A DNA stretch of 64,000 nucleotides. Origin: Aedes albopictus (lineage: Eukaryota > Arthropoda > Insecta > Diptera > Culicidae). The notes beneath the pieces were generated by a model. The model made no database searches, had not been told where the DNA came from, and saw nothing but the letters and a program-made list of their open reading frames with translations. The stretch is taken from contig NC_085138.1 in NCBI RefSeq assembly GCF_035046485.1, forward strand, positions 41,513,464 through 41,577,463, given 5' to 3'. A program made the position numbers and the translations under genes. Below are positions 32,613 to 43,984 of this stretch, in pieces; positions within the stretch are counted from its first letter, which is position 1; each line of letters starts with the position of its first letter.

Positions 32613-33510
32613 GGTCTTCTGGTATTTTGGTCTTTTGGTCTTTTGGTCTTTTGGTCTTTTGGTCTTTTGGTCTTTTGGTCTTTTGGTCTTTTGGTCTTTT
32701 GGTCTTTTGGTCTTTTGGTCTTTTGGTCTTCTGGTCTTCTGGTCTTCTGGTCTTCTGGTCTTCTGGTCTTCTGGTCTTCTGGTCTTCTGGTCTTCTGGTC
32801 TTCTGGTCTTCTGGTCTTCTGGTCTTCTGGTCTTCTGGTCTTCTGGTCTTCTGGTCTTCTGGTCTTCTGGTCTTCTGGTCTTCTGGTCTTCTGGTCTTCT
32901 GGTCTTCTGGTCTTCTGGTCTTCTGGTCTTCTGGTCTTCTGGTCTTCTGGTCTTCTGGTCTTCTGGTCTTCTGGTCTTCTGGTCTTCTGGTCTTCTGGTC
33001 TTCTGGTCTTCTGGTCTTCTGGTCTTCTGGTCTTCTGGTCTTCTGGTCTTCTGGTCTTCTGGTCTTCTGGTCTTCTGGTCTTCTGGTCTTCTGGTCTTCT
33101 GGTCTTCTGGTCTTCTGGTCTTCTGGTCTTCTGGTCTTCTGGTCTTCTGGTCTTCTGGTCTTCTGGTCTTCTGGTCTTCTGGTCTTCTGGTCTTCTGGTC
33201 TTCTGGTCTTCTGGTCTTCTGGTCTTCTGGTCTTCTGGTCTTCTGGTCTTCTGATCTTCTGGTCTTCTGGTCTTTTGGTCTTCTGGTCTTCTGGTCTTCT
33301 GGTCTTCTGGTCTTCTGGTCTTCTGGTCTTCTGGTCTTCTGGTCTTTTGGTCTTCTGGTCTTTTGGTCTTCTGGTCTTCTTGTCTTCTGGTCTTCTGGTC
33401 TTCTGGTCTTCTGGTCTCCTGGTCTTTTGGTCTTCTTGTCTTCTGGTCTTCTGGTCATCTGGTCTTCTGGTCTTCTTGTCTTCTTGTCATCTTGTATTCT
33501 TGTCTTCTTG
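32613..33510 (-). repeat. Octamer satellite array 2, inverted (CCAAAAGA, CCAGAAGA)
   Basis: About 112 units in the opposite orientation to arrays 1 and 3; on the plus strand the unit is TCTTTTGG for the first 13 or so copies and TCTTCTGG afterwards. From about 33250 variants appear (TGATCT, TCTTGTC, TCTCCTGG, CATCTGG), thickening towards the right edge, where the AGACAAGA type (TCTTGTCT) returns. The homogeneous middle and mixed edge fit unequal exchange or slippage that homogenises the interior. The 390-codon frame here is an artefact, as in array 1. Confidence 0.97.
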
Positions 33511-34875
33511 CCTTTTTTATATGTTTACTTACCTTATATGTAATCTACTTGACTCAAAGTCATGCGTAATCATTGAATCTAATTTTTTACCAAAAAGTAC
33601 GAAACTATTTTCGAACAACGCTTCAAATGCCCTCAGCTCCCTTTCTTCCCAACTGCCTTGTTTTGCGTGGCGGTACTTCTCCGGCAAGAAAATTATGACC
33701 AAACTTGCAGCGCACAAGTAGCGGAAAAATTGCACTTTTCGAAATCGTTTCTGGCTGGCCAGTTGGTTGCGATACTTTGCATGGCTCATGGTAGTTTGTT
33801 GTTTTTCAACTCATCCACACAGCTCACCGCTTCTGTTTGCGAAGGCTGTGGATGGTGCAGCCATTGCGGGACGAGGATGGGCGAATGTTGCTTATTTACG
33901 GACTTGCACTTGGCTCATGGAAACTGCTTCCAAGTACCTACCGGCATTCCAAGGCAGAGTGCTGCTGTTCGGTGTTGAATATTGCACAGAAACAAAACGT
34001 ATTGCCACACTCTGTTTTCTAGTGGGGAGGTTTATCGTTTTCATTTGAAAACAAGAGTTAAAATGGACTAATGGCTGGTTGGGTGTAAATCTGAAACTTG
34101 AAAACTTTGGTTGTCGTAGTTTTGGATTTGTTGCGAATTGTTTCTCCGCTTCATTTGATTTGTATCAGATATTATTTTCAAGAAATTTCTGATTACGTAA
34201 CTGGTCATTAATGTTATTCCACTTACGTTAATGTCTTAATCCCAGTCTCTTCTTCTTCTTCTTCTCCTTCTTCCGGGCATTACGCTCCAACTTTGACAGA
34301 TCATACTTCTCAGCTGCTCTGTGAGCACTTTCCCAGTGCTGAGTTTTTTTTACAATTGACCACAAGCATAGAAGAACTTAGAGGATTGCTTAAGGAAGTA
34401 GAAAAAACTTCCATTACAAAAAGCTGCTGATCCAACCGAATATCAAACCCGTCACCCTCATTCTTTCTCGGTATTCAGTGCAATTATCGCTTTCTCGAAA
34501 TGGACCCTTTTCCACTCATATTCTCATCAAAGTGAATAAGTTGTTGGTAAGAGTTCGTAACCTGCATGGATTTAAACTGCTTGGCAACATCAAACTTGCA
34601 GCTGATTGATATTTGAAGTGAGTAAAGCGATTGAACCCATTTCATCGATATAAGACTTAACTAACTGTTTCATTAACACATCCAAGGATTTGGAAATGAT
34701 GAAACAGGTTTCCAATTCCAGATATTGGTTCGGAAAGTATGTACATTTGTTTCAGTTATTTGTTAAGTTGGTGTGTTTTCATCCCAAATCACTAGGTATT
34801 AAGTTTCAAAACTTTAATTTATGTTGCCCTGAAAGAAATACTGGAAATTGTGACAGAACAGTGACTAATAACACT
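33511..34875. other. Unrecognised sequence
   Basis: 33600-34050 is GC-richer with overlapping frames of 86-106 codons on both strands (one cysteine-rich, 33658-33978), none recognised. 34246-34272 is a CTTCTTCTT-type microsatellite. The rest is AT-rich. Confidence 0.35.
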
Positions 34876-35544
34876 AGTTTACAGCATTTTTGAACTCGGT
34901 AAGCTGTTGATTATTTTTTATGTAGAATCATGCATTGAGTTCTAAAACGCGAAGGAAAAAAATTACAGTGGAGTGGAAATTTTCTCGACTTTCCATACAA
35001 GGTTGGTGATTTGAAATCGATTTTTGTTCTATTATTAAGCAAAGTCGCTCACTTCACACTTCTCATTCTTCGTAATCAATGCTCCGATTGAGCTGATTTT
35101 TTTACTGTAACTCGTCCACATATGATACGTCAAATAAACGTTGAGGAAGAATTTTTAAATTGTTTTTTTCTTATTGAAAAAAATACATTTCTTCATATAT
35201 TTTTGGAAATTTTGCTGAAATTTAAGCAGATCGTCCCTAAAACTTGCCAATATCTTGAACTTCATCAATCTGACGCAAAACCTGAATTCAGATGATCGAA
35301 TATTATTATATTCAGCTTTTAAATTATGGAAAAAGATTTAAAATTGGTTGAACAAAACGCAAGATATTTGAATTTCAGTAAATTCCATATTTTAAAAAGT
35401 TATAAAACTCGACATTGAGCTAAAACTCAAAAACCGTTCTACTTAAAATTTTTTGAAGCACGGTTTCGAAATCAGCGCTAAATTATGCTTCAAAAATTTT
35501 GGTCGTTGACAGAAGTTCACGACTTTCGTTTTATTTTGTAAACT
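34876..35544 (+). mobile_element. 669-bp repeat family, copy 1
   Basis: Sequence from AGTTTACAGCATTTTTGAAC to TTTTGTAAACT. The same sequence, also 669 bp long, lies inverted at 58680-59348, and a third copy split by another element at 51916-54206. The short ends AGTTTACA/TGTAAACT are inverted. AT-rich, no coding capacity, no sure target duplication. It resembles a non-autonomous DNA element. Confidence 0.85.
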
Positions 35545-36476
35545 TGTGTAATTGGTGTTTTATATCTTTTACGTCATTTTGATAGACTATATCATGATTA
35601 CAGGTTACACTTGATTGAATCTGATACCACCTCTGGTCAAAAGTTGACTACTGTAGGTGTAAAAAAAACCTAGAAAATATCGCTTTCAATAAAACAACAA
35701 ACCGAACCTGCTAATGCTCTTAGCCCACCATACCGTAGCAACAGAAGTCAAGATGGATCTGCTAAGTTCTTTCTTCGACCACCATAACAAGGAGTTGGGC
35801 ACCGCAATTCTTCCCCGGAGGAGTGCAGTTAGGAAGAAACTTATCCCCTGTGTACACGTTCGCCATAGCACGCGAAACACTACACAGATGGCAATTATAC
35901 CTACTCTCATTCCCACCCCCCCCCCCCCAACCCACGAGCAAATATAAGTAGAAGTTTTCCGAATTTCCGTTCTATGATCTATGGCGACAAAGTGCGGGGA
36001 AAAGTTGTACCTTGGGAGTGCCATACTCGCGCTCGCGCCACACTTCCCCACAATTTGCGCACGGCTTATTGGCAATACGTCATCGCCCTTTCGGTTCGGA
36101 ACAACTAGCAGCAACTAGCGCTGCTGTCGCCACCGCCGCGCTAGAGAGATAATTTATGGCCGACGCAAAGTTTTACGGCGCGGCGACTAGATCCTTGGGT
36201 AACACGCACAAACTTTGACGAAGAAGGGATTTTATCTAACTACTCTCTTCTGGGAAGAGGATTGGTGGTGTCGTCGCTTCTCATTAGATGTAAGCTGTTG
36301 TTGTTTTTGTAGTCTAGGTGTAAGTTTCTCGGGGGTTTTGAACGCAAACAAGCTAGCTTGCAATGTATCCTGTGGTGGGTTAGGACAAACAGCTGGTGTC
36401 ATTGATCCTTTATAAGCTCAACAAGATTTTAACTCGGTGAATCAAATAGGCTTTCGGTGAAGGTGGAGTATAATCC
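35545..36476. other. Unrecognised, GC-richer sequence
   Basis: Overlapping frames at 35714-35947 (plus) and 35686-36114 (minus) have no recognisable motif. A run of ten C lies at 35919-35928. Confidence 0.35.
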
Positions 36477-37590
36477 TCATGTAACATCCGCGCCGTTGAA
36501 AGGCGTCACTGTAGGTAGCATCTGAAATTTGCTAGAAGAATGAAATGAATAAAAAGATTTTTCTTGGAACCAGGCCACATGCTTCTCCAGATATTCCTTC
36601 AGAGATTCATAAAAAAATGCAAACTCTTTTAGAACTACTCGTAGTAACCTCTGAAAGAGAGGTGCCCAAATGTATTTCTTGGTATAATTCTCCAGGGAAA
36701 CTTTCGAGAATACCTGCAGGAGTTGTTCCTTGGAATTTATAAAAAAAAAAAAATTCTGGAAATTCATCCAAAAGTCTTCCAGGAGTTGCTTTATACATTC
36801 TGCATAGGATTTATTCAAGCCTTTGTTCTGTTTCTGCAAGAATATCTCCTGAGATTTCCTCAGGAACTTAGCATAGCATGAATACTTGCACAAATCTTGG
36901 ATGGAGTTGCAAAGTTGAATATATCCATTTACATTGCTGATGTCGCTACTATCTACAATGTCATAGATTCATTCAGCTCCACACACCTGGCCAAGTCCTT
37001 GCAAGCATCTATAAATCCCTTCATCAACTTAGAAAAAGCCCAGAGCTGGAGCAGCTTCCAATAGATGAAAGGATGTTGAAAATAGCGAATTTTCAACTTA
37101 TATGCAGTTGTATAGCAAATATATACTGAAATAGAATTATTTATAAACAATTAATATTGGAAAGATCTCATCAATTGTTGTGTGGTTTTTGTGCGTCAAT
37201 GCCGATCATCTAATTGCCTTAATTAATGTTCTTCTTTGCAAAGAACAACACAATACTGAACAATAAACACCCGCGGATCTATTGTTTTGATTTCCGCTCG
37301 AGACAATAACGGACGCTATCGATTGTGCTGCCATACTCACCCCTTACAGGAGCGATGCATGCACAGCAAAGAACAACACAATACTCGAGATTCCCTCAGG
37401 AACTTCTTTAGAAATTACTTCACGACGTTTTGTTTGACATCTCTTCAGATTTTTTTTTTCAAGAAATTCATTTAGGAATACCCACTGAATGTTCTCCACT
37501 TATTTCAGAAATTCATTTAGAGATTCCATCGAACAATTCTATTCCTTCAAGAAATTCTTCATTTATTCATTCAAGAATTCCTCAAGTATG
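36477..37590. repeat. Field of degenerate GAATTCC-type repeats
   Basis: Loose repetition of words like CTTCAGAGATTC, GAAATTCATCC and CAAGAAATTC at about 20-30-bp spacing, interrupted by unique pieces (36900-37340). Reading frames across it encode F/L/E/I-rich nonsense. The 19-mer CAAAGAACAACACAATACT occurs twice, at about 37237 and 37367. Confidence 0.5.
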
Positions 37591-38135
37591 TTTTTGCCTT
37601 TCTCATGCACCGAAGTGTACTGAAAGGCTATATGTTCACTCAAAAAACGAATTTTCCATAAAAGCTTAGGAGGGTCAAGTCACATATACTAATCAACTCA
37701 GTTCGACGAATAGAGATGATGTCTGTATGTGTGTATGTATGTATGTCTGTGCGCAAAAAAGTTCACTCACTTTTAAGGCACTTCCCATTGGCGGATTATA
37801 GCTCAAATCGAACCGGAATTTTACTGCATTGTTTGCAATTGAAAATGGTCCGGATCGGTGAAGGCGCTGCGGAGTTATGCCCATTTCAGTGATCCGGACC
37901 AGAACCGGTATAACTGGCCCAATACAACACTGAACCAAGCCCCATCAAGCGACACATCAAACCGCGGCGATTTTAGTTACCTTTAGCATGGTTAACAAAT
38001 TTTGTGCACAAATCAACACTGAAGACAAGTGTAGAATTAACAAAAGGTTAAAATACAAGTTAATAAAAAAAACACTGCAGACCTGAAATTCCACGATGTC
38101 GGCTCAAAATACAAGTTGGCAGCCGAATATTCAAG

Positions 38136-38834
38136 CTACACGCAGGAAAATGGCTAGTTTTAATATAAAACGCATGGTTGATTTTCAAACTGAGAATTTA
38201 CTTATTCCAAAGTTATATTTAATTGTTTTCATTTAGAGTTTATCTATAAAAACAACCGATTACCATCATTTCATATAATGTCAAAAATTTCATTTGTTTC
38301 AACAAAATAAAAACCATAAACATGATCCGAAAGCACTCACACATCTATAAAATGCTTACCCCAACATCGCCACAACGAAGAAGGTGTAGAAAATACATCA
38401 CGCCAACTTCCAAGTGCAGCTTTGGCCGTGATGGATAACGCGTAGGTACTCACGACAGCATCCGCAAAAAGTTGATCGGTTTCGCCTTTTTTGTCTTTTT
38501 TAGTCTTTCTCTTCCCCATCCGCTTACCGACGCTCTAAAAATAGATTTCCGAACTGCCGCAGCTGCCGCCGTCACCAACACAATCACATTCCGAGTTTGT
38601 TAGTGGCAAAAATGCAGTCGTTTGAATCAATCCATTATTTCATGTTGAAAATACCATATCTCTGTTTGTTTTAACAAACTGTCAAAAATTTCGTCAAATG
38701 AAAATATTTGTATTATCAAACAATAGAATAGTTCAGTTTAAACAAGAAATCAGTTTGTCGCTATAGTAAACTGAAAAATCGCTTGATTTGAACTAGAATG
38801 TAATTGTGTTTACAATTTATTTTTCTGCGTGTAG
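38136..38834. mobile_element. 699-bp element with CTACACGCAG ends
   Basis: CTACACGCAGGAAAAT at the left and the complement of CTACACGCAGAAAAAT at the right form the inverted ends; the TA in CTACAC may be the duplicated target. It is inserted at the start of the AAGATGGCGGC tandem. It carries a compact GC-richer core with a 60-codon frame on the minus strand. Confidence 0.7.
38337..38519 (-). CDS. Small open frame inside the 699-bp element, doubtful
   Basis: 60 codons starting MGKRKTKKDKKGETDQLFAD, with a very basic N-terminus (8 K/R in the first 11 residues) and an ordinary mixed C-terminus (SWRDVFSTPSSLWRCWGKHF). The start sits in GCGGATGGGG. The segment is GC-richer than the rest of the element, which could mean a captured host exon. 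GGTAAG occurs inside, so a spliced form is possible. I do not recognise the protein; chance is a real alternative. Confidence 0.2.
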   Translation of the reverse strand: MGKRKTKKDKKGETDQLFADAVVSTYALSITAKAALGSWRDVFSTPSSLWRCWGKHFIDV

Positions 38835-39720
38835 CGGTTCCAAATTCAAGATGGCGGCTGTTTAATAGAGTTTTAGGCTCTAAAACTATGCAATATGATA
38901 TGAAGAAGAAGTCTGGACTCAAAAAATGGCGGCCAGAATATCCAAGATGGCGGTCTAAATATTTGGCGAACCAAGCCCAACAAATGACCAACACAACGTG
39001 AATCATGACAACCTTGAATAGATGTCGGACTACAATGACAAATATATCTGTCCGTGTAATGGACTCTTAAAATCCAAGATGGCGGCTCCACATTCAAGAT
39101 GGCGGTTGTTTAATGGACCTTTTGGCCCTTGAACTATGCGATATGGGTATATTTGGTATGGGGAAGACGCAAGGGAAGAAGTCTAGACTCCAAAAATGGT
39201 GACCAGAATTTTCAAGACGGCAACTCCAGATTCAAGATGGCGGCTATTCAATGGTTTTTAGACTCCAAAATCATGCACTATCGGTATATTTGGTATTGGG
39301 AAGATACCTGAAGTCCAAAAATTACGATTAAAATATCCAAGATAGCGTTTAAAATATCTAAGATGGAGTCTAAAAATTTAAGATGGCACTTCAAAATTCA
39401 AGATGGCGGCTGTTTTAATGGAGGTTTAGGCTCTAAAATCATTCAATTAGGTATATTTGGAGAAGACAACCGGGGTTAAAAAATGACGACCAGAATATTC
39501 AAGATGGCGCGGCGTCTAAAAATTCATGATTGCGGCTGTTTAATTGAGTTTTGGGCTCTAAAACCATTCAATATGGGCATATCTGGCATAGAGAAGAATT
39601 CGGGAGTCCAGAAATGGCGACCAGAATTTCCAAGATGTCAGACTTAAATCCAAAATGCTGGCTCAAAATTCAAAATTACGGTTTTTTTTAAGAGTTTAAG
39701 GCTCAAACATCAAAATCTAG
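38835..39720 (+). repeat. Tandem repeat of about 150 bp with AAGATGGCGGC motifs
   Basis: About five to six diverged units repeat 'AAGATGGCGGCTGTTTAATGG', 'TTTAGGCTCTAAAA', 'CATGCAATATGGGTATATTTGG', 'GGGAAGAC' and 'CCAAAAATGGCGACCAGAAT'. Exact AAGATGGCGGC stands at 38848, 39076, 39234 and 39400, with AAGATGGCGGT at 38944 and 39096. That word equals the long YY1/Pho-type binding motif. Confidence 0.75.
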
Positions 39721-39866
39721 CTAAATGATATGATTTCTGGCGCTATGAATAATGTACTTTTGTTAAACGTATGAAAGTGCGATGTTCATCAACATGTCAC
39801 TTGAGTTTTATTGAAATGAGTTTTCGAAGGCACGAGAAAGGCACCATCACCGCTAGGTGGATTATT

Positions 39867-42339
39867 TAAGTTTTTTTTTTTTCTATAGTTTGTGCAGAAT
39901 TTCCTTCAGATATTTTTCAGACGTGCGTTGTTTTAGAAATTGCTTTGGGGATTTTTGTCTACTTATCCGCGAAGAAGAAACTTACAAGAAATTCTTCTAA
40001 GAATTCCTCCAGAGGTTTTCCCAGCAGTTCTTGTATGGATTTCTTCAGAAATTCCTTCAAAGATCCTTTCAAAACTATATTCAGGGTTTCTTAAAAAAAG
40101 TGTTCTTTGCCTTTGTCGGTAATTTCAACTGGAATATCTGTTGAATGCATTTTTGGAATCCCCTCCAGAATGGCTTCTGGAAATCTCTCCAGAGTTTTTT
40201 TTTCAAAAATTTCTTCATAAATTCTTTTGGAAATTCTTTCAAAAATGTTTATTCGAAACAACTTCCAAAGTTCTTCCAGACGCTTCGAATGGATTTCTTG
40301 TAAAATAAGCACCAATATTGTTTCAGGAAAAGTGTTCAGAAAATTTTAAAGAATTTCCTTACGGGAATCTCAAATTCATTCAGGAGTTCTTCCAGGGATA
40401 CATTCAGAAAATTTTGCAAGATTATTATTTTTTAAACGTATTTGGGGATTTCTTGAGTAATTTTTTGTGCAAATTCCACTAGAGATTCTGAATATCCCAA
40501 GAAAAATGCATATCTTAGGAGGAATTTATGACGGCACATTTTAAGAAATTCTACAATGAGTCCTTGTTGGAATCTCTGAAAAAAAAAAACTATAGAAGAA
40601 TGACTGAAGGAATCCCATGCTGACATTCCCGAATTCCTTAAATACAAATGGAGTCTCTGAAGATATTTGTGCAGAAATTACTGAAAAAAATTCAAAATGG
40701 GTCCGTGAAGAAATATCTAAGAGAATCCCGGAAACAACTTTTGAAGAAATCTCTAGTTGAATTGCTTTAGAAATATCTTGCAACTTTCTTGGGAGAATTC
40801 CTGAAGGAATGTCTAAAAAAATCCTGGAAAATATTTGAAGAAACTCCTTCGGAAACCTTTTGTAGAGTTTCTAAGAGAGTTCATTGAGAACATCTAGGAA
40901 AATTTTTGCAAAGATTTCGGGACAAATCTCTTTGAACATTGAAATTTCTCAAGGAGTTCCCGTAGAAATTCCTAGAAGTATTTTTGAAGAAATACAAGAC
41001 GGATCCTCTTTATGAATTTCTGCAGGTATCTCTGGAGAAATTTCTGCTGAGATCCTGAATAAAATCTCTGAAAAATTTTTGGCGCGGTTTTCAAGAAATT
41101 GTTGGAAGCTTTGAATTTTCAAGGAAGTATCTGGAAAAGCCCTAGAAGAATCTAATAAAGAATCCTTGAACAAAGGTATAAAGAAATCGATAGAATCATT
41201 TCTAGTTTTTAAACTTTAGTTTTCCTAAAAACAGACGGGAAACTTGATAGTCGAATGACGGTTGAAAGATAGAAAAATCTGTATGATGATAAAACGACCA
41301 AATACTTGAATCCTTGAGAAAGATTCGATACGGATCCAAACGTCGGAGTAAGAGAACATAAGCTGTTTTTGATCTCATAATCGGACTGAAAAGTCAAGAA
41401 ATACTTATAAGAATACACCAAGAACAGTCGTAACAAATCAGCAAGCATTCGGGAGAACTTCGGAGGAATTTCTAAAGGAATTTCTGAAATAATTTTTAAA
41501 GAATTTGACACCCCTGGGTAGATTTTTTTTGATTCTTTGGAAGACTTTCTGAAGAAACATCAGGCGAAATTTGTGAAAAAATCCATGGATGCTTTTCTAA
41601 ATAAATCCTTGGAGAAATTTGTGGAGGTACCTCTCAAATAATTTCTTAAGGAATCCCTTAAGCATTTTTGAAGAAATACATGGACAGAATATCTGAAGAC
41701 TTCCTTAATTAACAATTTTAGAAATATTGGAGGAAAAAATATCTGAAGAAGATTACCAAATAAATTACAAAAAGATTTTTTTTATAGATTTCGTTAAAAA
41801 ACTTTACGGACGAATCCTAGAAGAAATTTTCGAAGAAATCCTAGGAGGAATTTATTGATAATGCACCTCAATACAAATTTCTGATTTTTTTTTTCGAGAA
41901 TTCCTGCGGTATTTTTTTTTAAGATACCTTCCTGCAATTTTTAAAGCAAATAAACGACATATTTATTTGAAAAATTCCTCCTTTGTTTCAAAATATTAAG
42001 TTTACGTAAGTTCTTCAGGAACTTCTTCTATAATTATTCAAGATTTTTTCCGGAAATTTCCTTTAAAAATCGTGAAAAACACAGGCTCCTTATTTGGAAA
42101 TTCCTTCGAAAATTTCGTTTGGAATTCTGAAACTTGAAGAAGCCATTCATTGACATGGTTATCATCACTGAAAAGGGCAAGCAGTTTTATTATTCGGAAA
42201 AGTTTCATGTTATGTTCATGTATTTTATTACGAACTTCAAAATTCATCAAATTTTTAACCTTTGACTACTATTCACAGTACTTCAGGAAAACTTCAGAAA
42301 CAAGCAATTTGTTCAAAGTGTTTCCTACAATTCATTTAT
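39867..42339. repeat. Large field of degenerate GAATTCC-type repeats
   Basis: Almost continuous loose repetition of 'GAAATTCCTTCAG', 'AAGAATTCCTCCAGAG', 'TTTCTGAAGAAATC' and the like, on both strands, with no unit that stays intact. Frames of 60-100 codons across it give proteins rich in F, L, S, E and I and are not genes. A somewhat less repetitive piece is 41200-41460. Confidence 0.65.
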
Positions 42340-42838
42340 TTAACCATCTAATACCCAAATTTTTGATTTTGATCTGAATATCATTTTACGTCATCTAAAC
42401 TAGATTTAAACATGTTTTTACGATTTTGTGAATTTTGGTTTTTATTTTTCTATTTTTTACATATATTTTTTCTGGTAGCCTATTTGGCATACCTATTTTT
42501 CAAGACGAAAACATTTTGATATGTTATAAATATTGTTAAAATATTCTAATATATTTTTTTCAAGGAAAATTTTATTTTTCGTTTATTTTTTATAAAATCA
42601 TTTAAGAGTGTATGCAATTCCCTTAAACTCCTTTACTATAATAGAATGATTGAGGAAAAATTTAAAACATGTTTATTGTTGCAATTATATACAAAACGAA
42701 CAATGACATCTGAAAGGTGATCAAAACATTAGTTTTTCAATGATTTTTTCAAAAAATGTCGATACAAAAAAAAACAAAAATGCTTAAAATATACCCCGTC
42801 TAAGGGTTTTAGAGTTGGGTTGGGTATTAGAGGGTCAA
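42340..42838. mobile_element. TTAA MITE family, copy 2 (499 bp)
   Basis: TTAACCATCTAATACCCAAA at the left, GGGTATTAGAGGGTCAA at the right (TCAA for TTAA at the outer edge). It is colinear with copies 1 and 3 but about 125 bp shorter through internal deletions. Confidence 0.85.
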
Positions 42839-43440
42839 CTTCCTCAAATAATTTCTTTTGCAATGCTTTGGCATCTTTTTGAAGATTTTTTACAGAATAT
42901 CCTTCAGGAATTTGTCAACTATTTTTTTTTCTTAATGAATTTCTTGGGCTTTTTTCCTAAAAACTGCTTCTGCAACTTCTTCGAGAATTCTGCAATTTTT
43001 TTTAATTTCCCGGGTAATTTGTTCACTTCAATTCATCCAGGAGAATCGGATTATTCTTCAACCAAGTCAAGGATATTTTTTTGGATATTTTTGATCTGAC
43101 AATTCCTGAAGGAATTCCTCTACCGATTTCTTGAAGAACTGTTCGTAAAAAAACAGCGTAGGGCTGAAATTCCCTATACTAAAGATGTATTGAAGAATTG
43201 TTGGAAAATTCTCGAAATGTTTCCAGAGAAATTAGTAGGAATATTTTTTTATTCTTTTTAAAAATGCAGGAGAAATTTCTTCAAAAAAAAAAACGAAAGT
43301 GTTTTTTATAGATTTTTTTTCAGAAATGTCTGTACATATTTCTAAGCGCTAGAAGTTTTCAAAAGAATTCATGAAAAAATTATCGACTGTTATTCTAGGA
43401 AAGCCTCTAGAGATATTTAAAAAGAAATAATCAGACTAGA
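42839..43440. repeat. Continuation of the GAATTCC-type field
   Basis: Same degenerate words as before the MITE (AATTCCTGAAGGAATTCC, CTTCTTCGAGAATTC). The MITE was therefore inserted into this field. Confidence 0.55.
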
Positions 43441-43713
43441 GACTATGAAAGATAACAGTTTTTTTTTTCAAAAAGTTTTTCGTACTAACATTCCTTCCCT
43501 TTCCGTTGACCGTATGGACCGCAACAACTACGGTTGTTCTGATCAATTACGGAATAGCAACTACGATGTGTACGGTTGTCTTTGCATTGCTTTGCTTTGG
43601 TATTTTCCCAGCTACATGAAGCAATGATGACAATGTGATTTTGTTTGGATATTGACAAGCTTTCTGGTACATACACGTAATAGCTGCACCATAAAAATAA
43701 AACTATTTTACCC

Positions 43714-43826
43714 GTATACTTTTTTAGAATATCGTGAAAAACGTCAAACATTTGCTCTCGACTCAATCTATCAATCATCGCGCGCATAGAGATGGAACCC
43801 AATTTCATTGGCACTGAAATTCTCAT
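43714..43826 (-). CDS. Possible first coding exon of a host gene
   Basis: From ATG at 43824-43826 the minus strand reads MRISVPMKLGSISMRAMIDR and on through LSREQMFDVFHDILKKYTG. It meets GGGTAAAATAG, a possible splice donor, at 43713. The composition looks like a real protein: balanced, with an amphipathic segment. Downstream, on the minus strand, no partner exon was found before the repeat field. The frame continues open to 43485 without a splice, but that part is less convincing. I do not recognise the family. Confidence 0.25.
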
Positions 43827-43947
43827 GCACTTCCGCGCTTCAATTGTTATAAGTCAGACAACAGGAATCGAAAGTGGCTTGGTCTCAACCCAGTTTTGCC
43901 GTTCTGGTGTATATCTGGTAAACAGTTTCACTGTGATGTACCTGCTA

Positions 43948-43984
43948 TAGGGTAGTGAACATAAAACGTTCACTACCCTATAAG
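43948..43984. repeat. Perfect 15-bp hairpin
   Basis: TATAGGGTAGTGAAC, seven-base loop ATAAAAC, then GTTCACTACCCTATA. It is too short for a typical microRNA precursor and has no T-run. Confidence 0.85.

Larger units (their letters stand above)
37591..39866. mobile_element. 2.3 kb repeat element with TTGCCTTTCTC ends
   Basis: The left end reads TTTTTGCCTTTCTCATGCAC, the right end GTGCCTTTCTCGTGCC in complement (39830-39846), followed by a CACCTAGCGGTGATG-type edge. Past the left end come GAAGTGTACTGAAAGGC and a TGTATG microsatellite (37719-37750), a combination I recall as very abundant in mosquito genomes. The interior holds a 699-bp TA-flanked element (38136-38834) and a tandem repeat with AAGATGGCGGC motifs (38835-39720). 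No coding capacity seen. Confidence 0.6.

Noticed and set aside
32549..33721. 323-390-codon frames with GLLVFWSS repeats
   Set aside because: Inverted octamer array 2; open by composition.
35919..35936. G-quadruplex or i-motif at the C-run
   Set aside because: A single C-run of about ten cannot make the four-run pattern; left unannotated as regulatory.
43948..43984. microRNA precursor or terminator
   Set aside because: The stem is only 15 bp, too short for a usual precursor, and there is no T-run; bacterial-type terminators do not apply.
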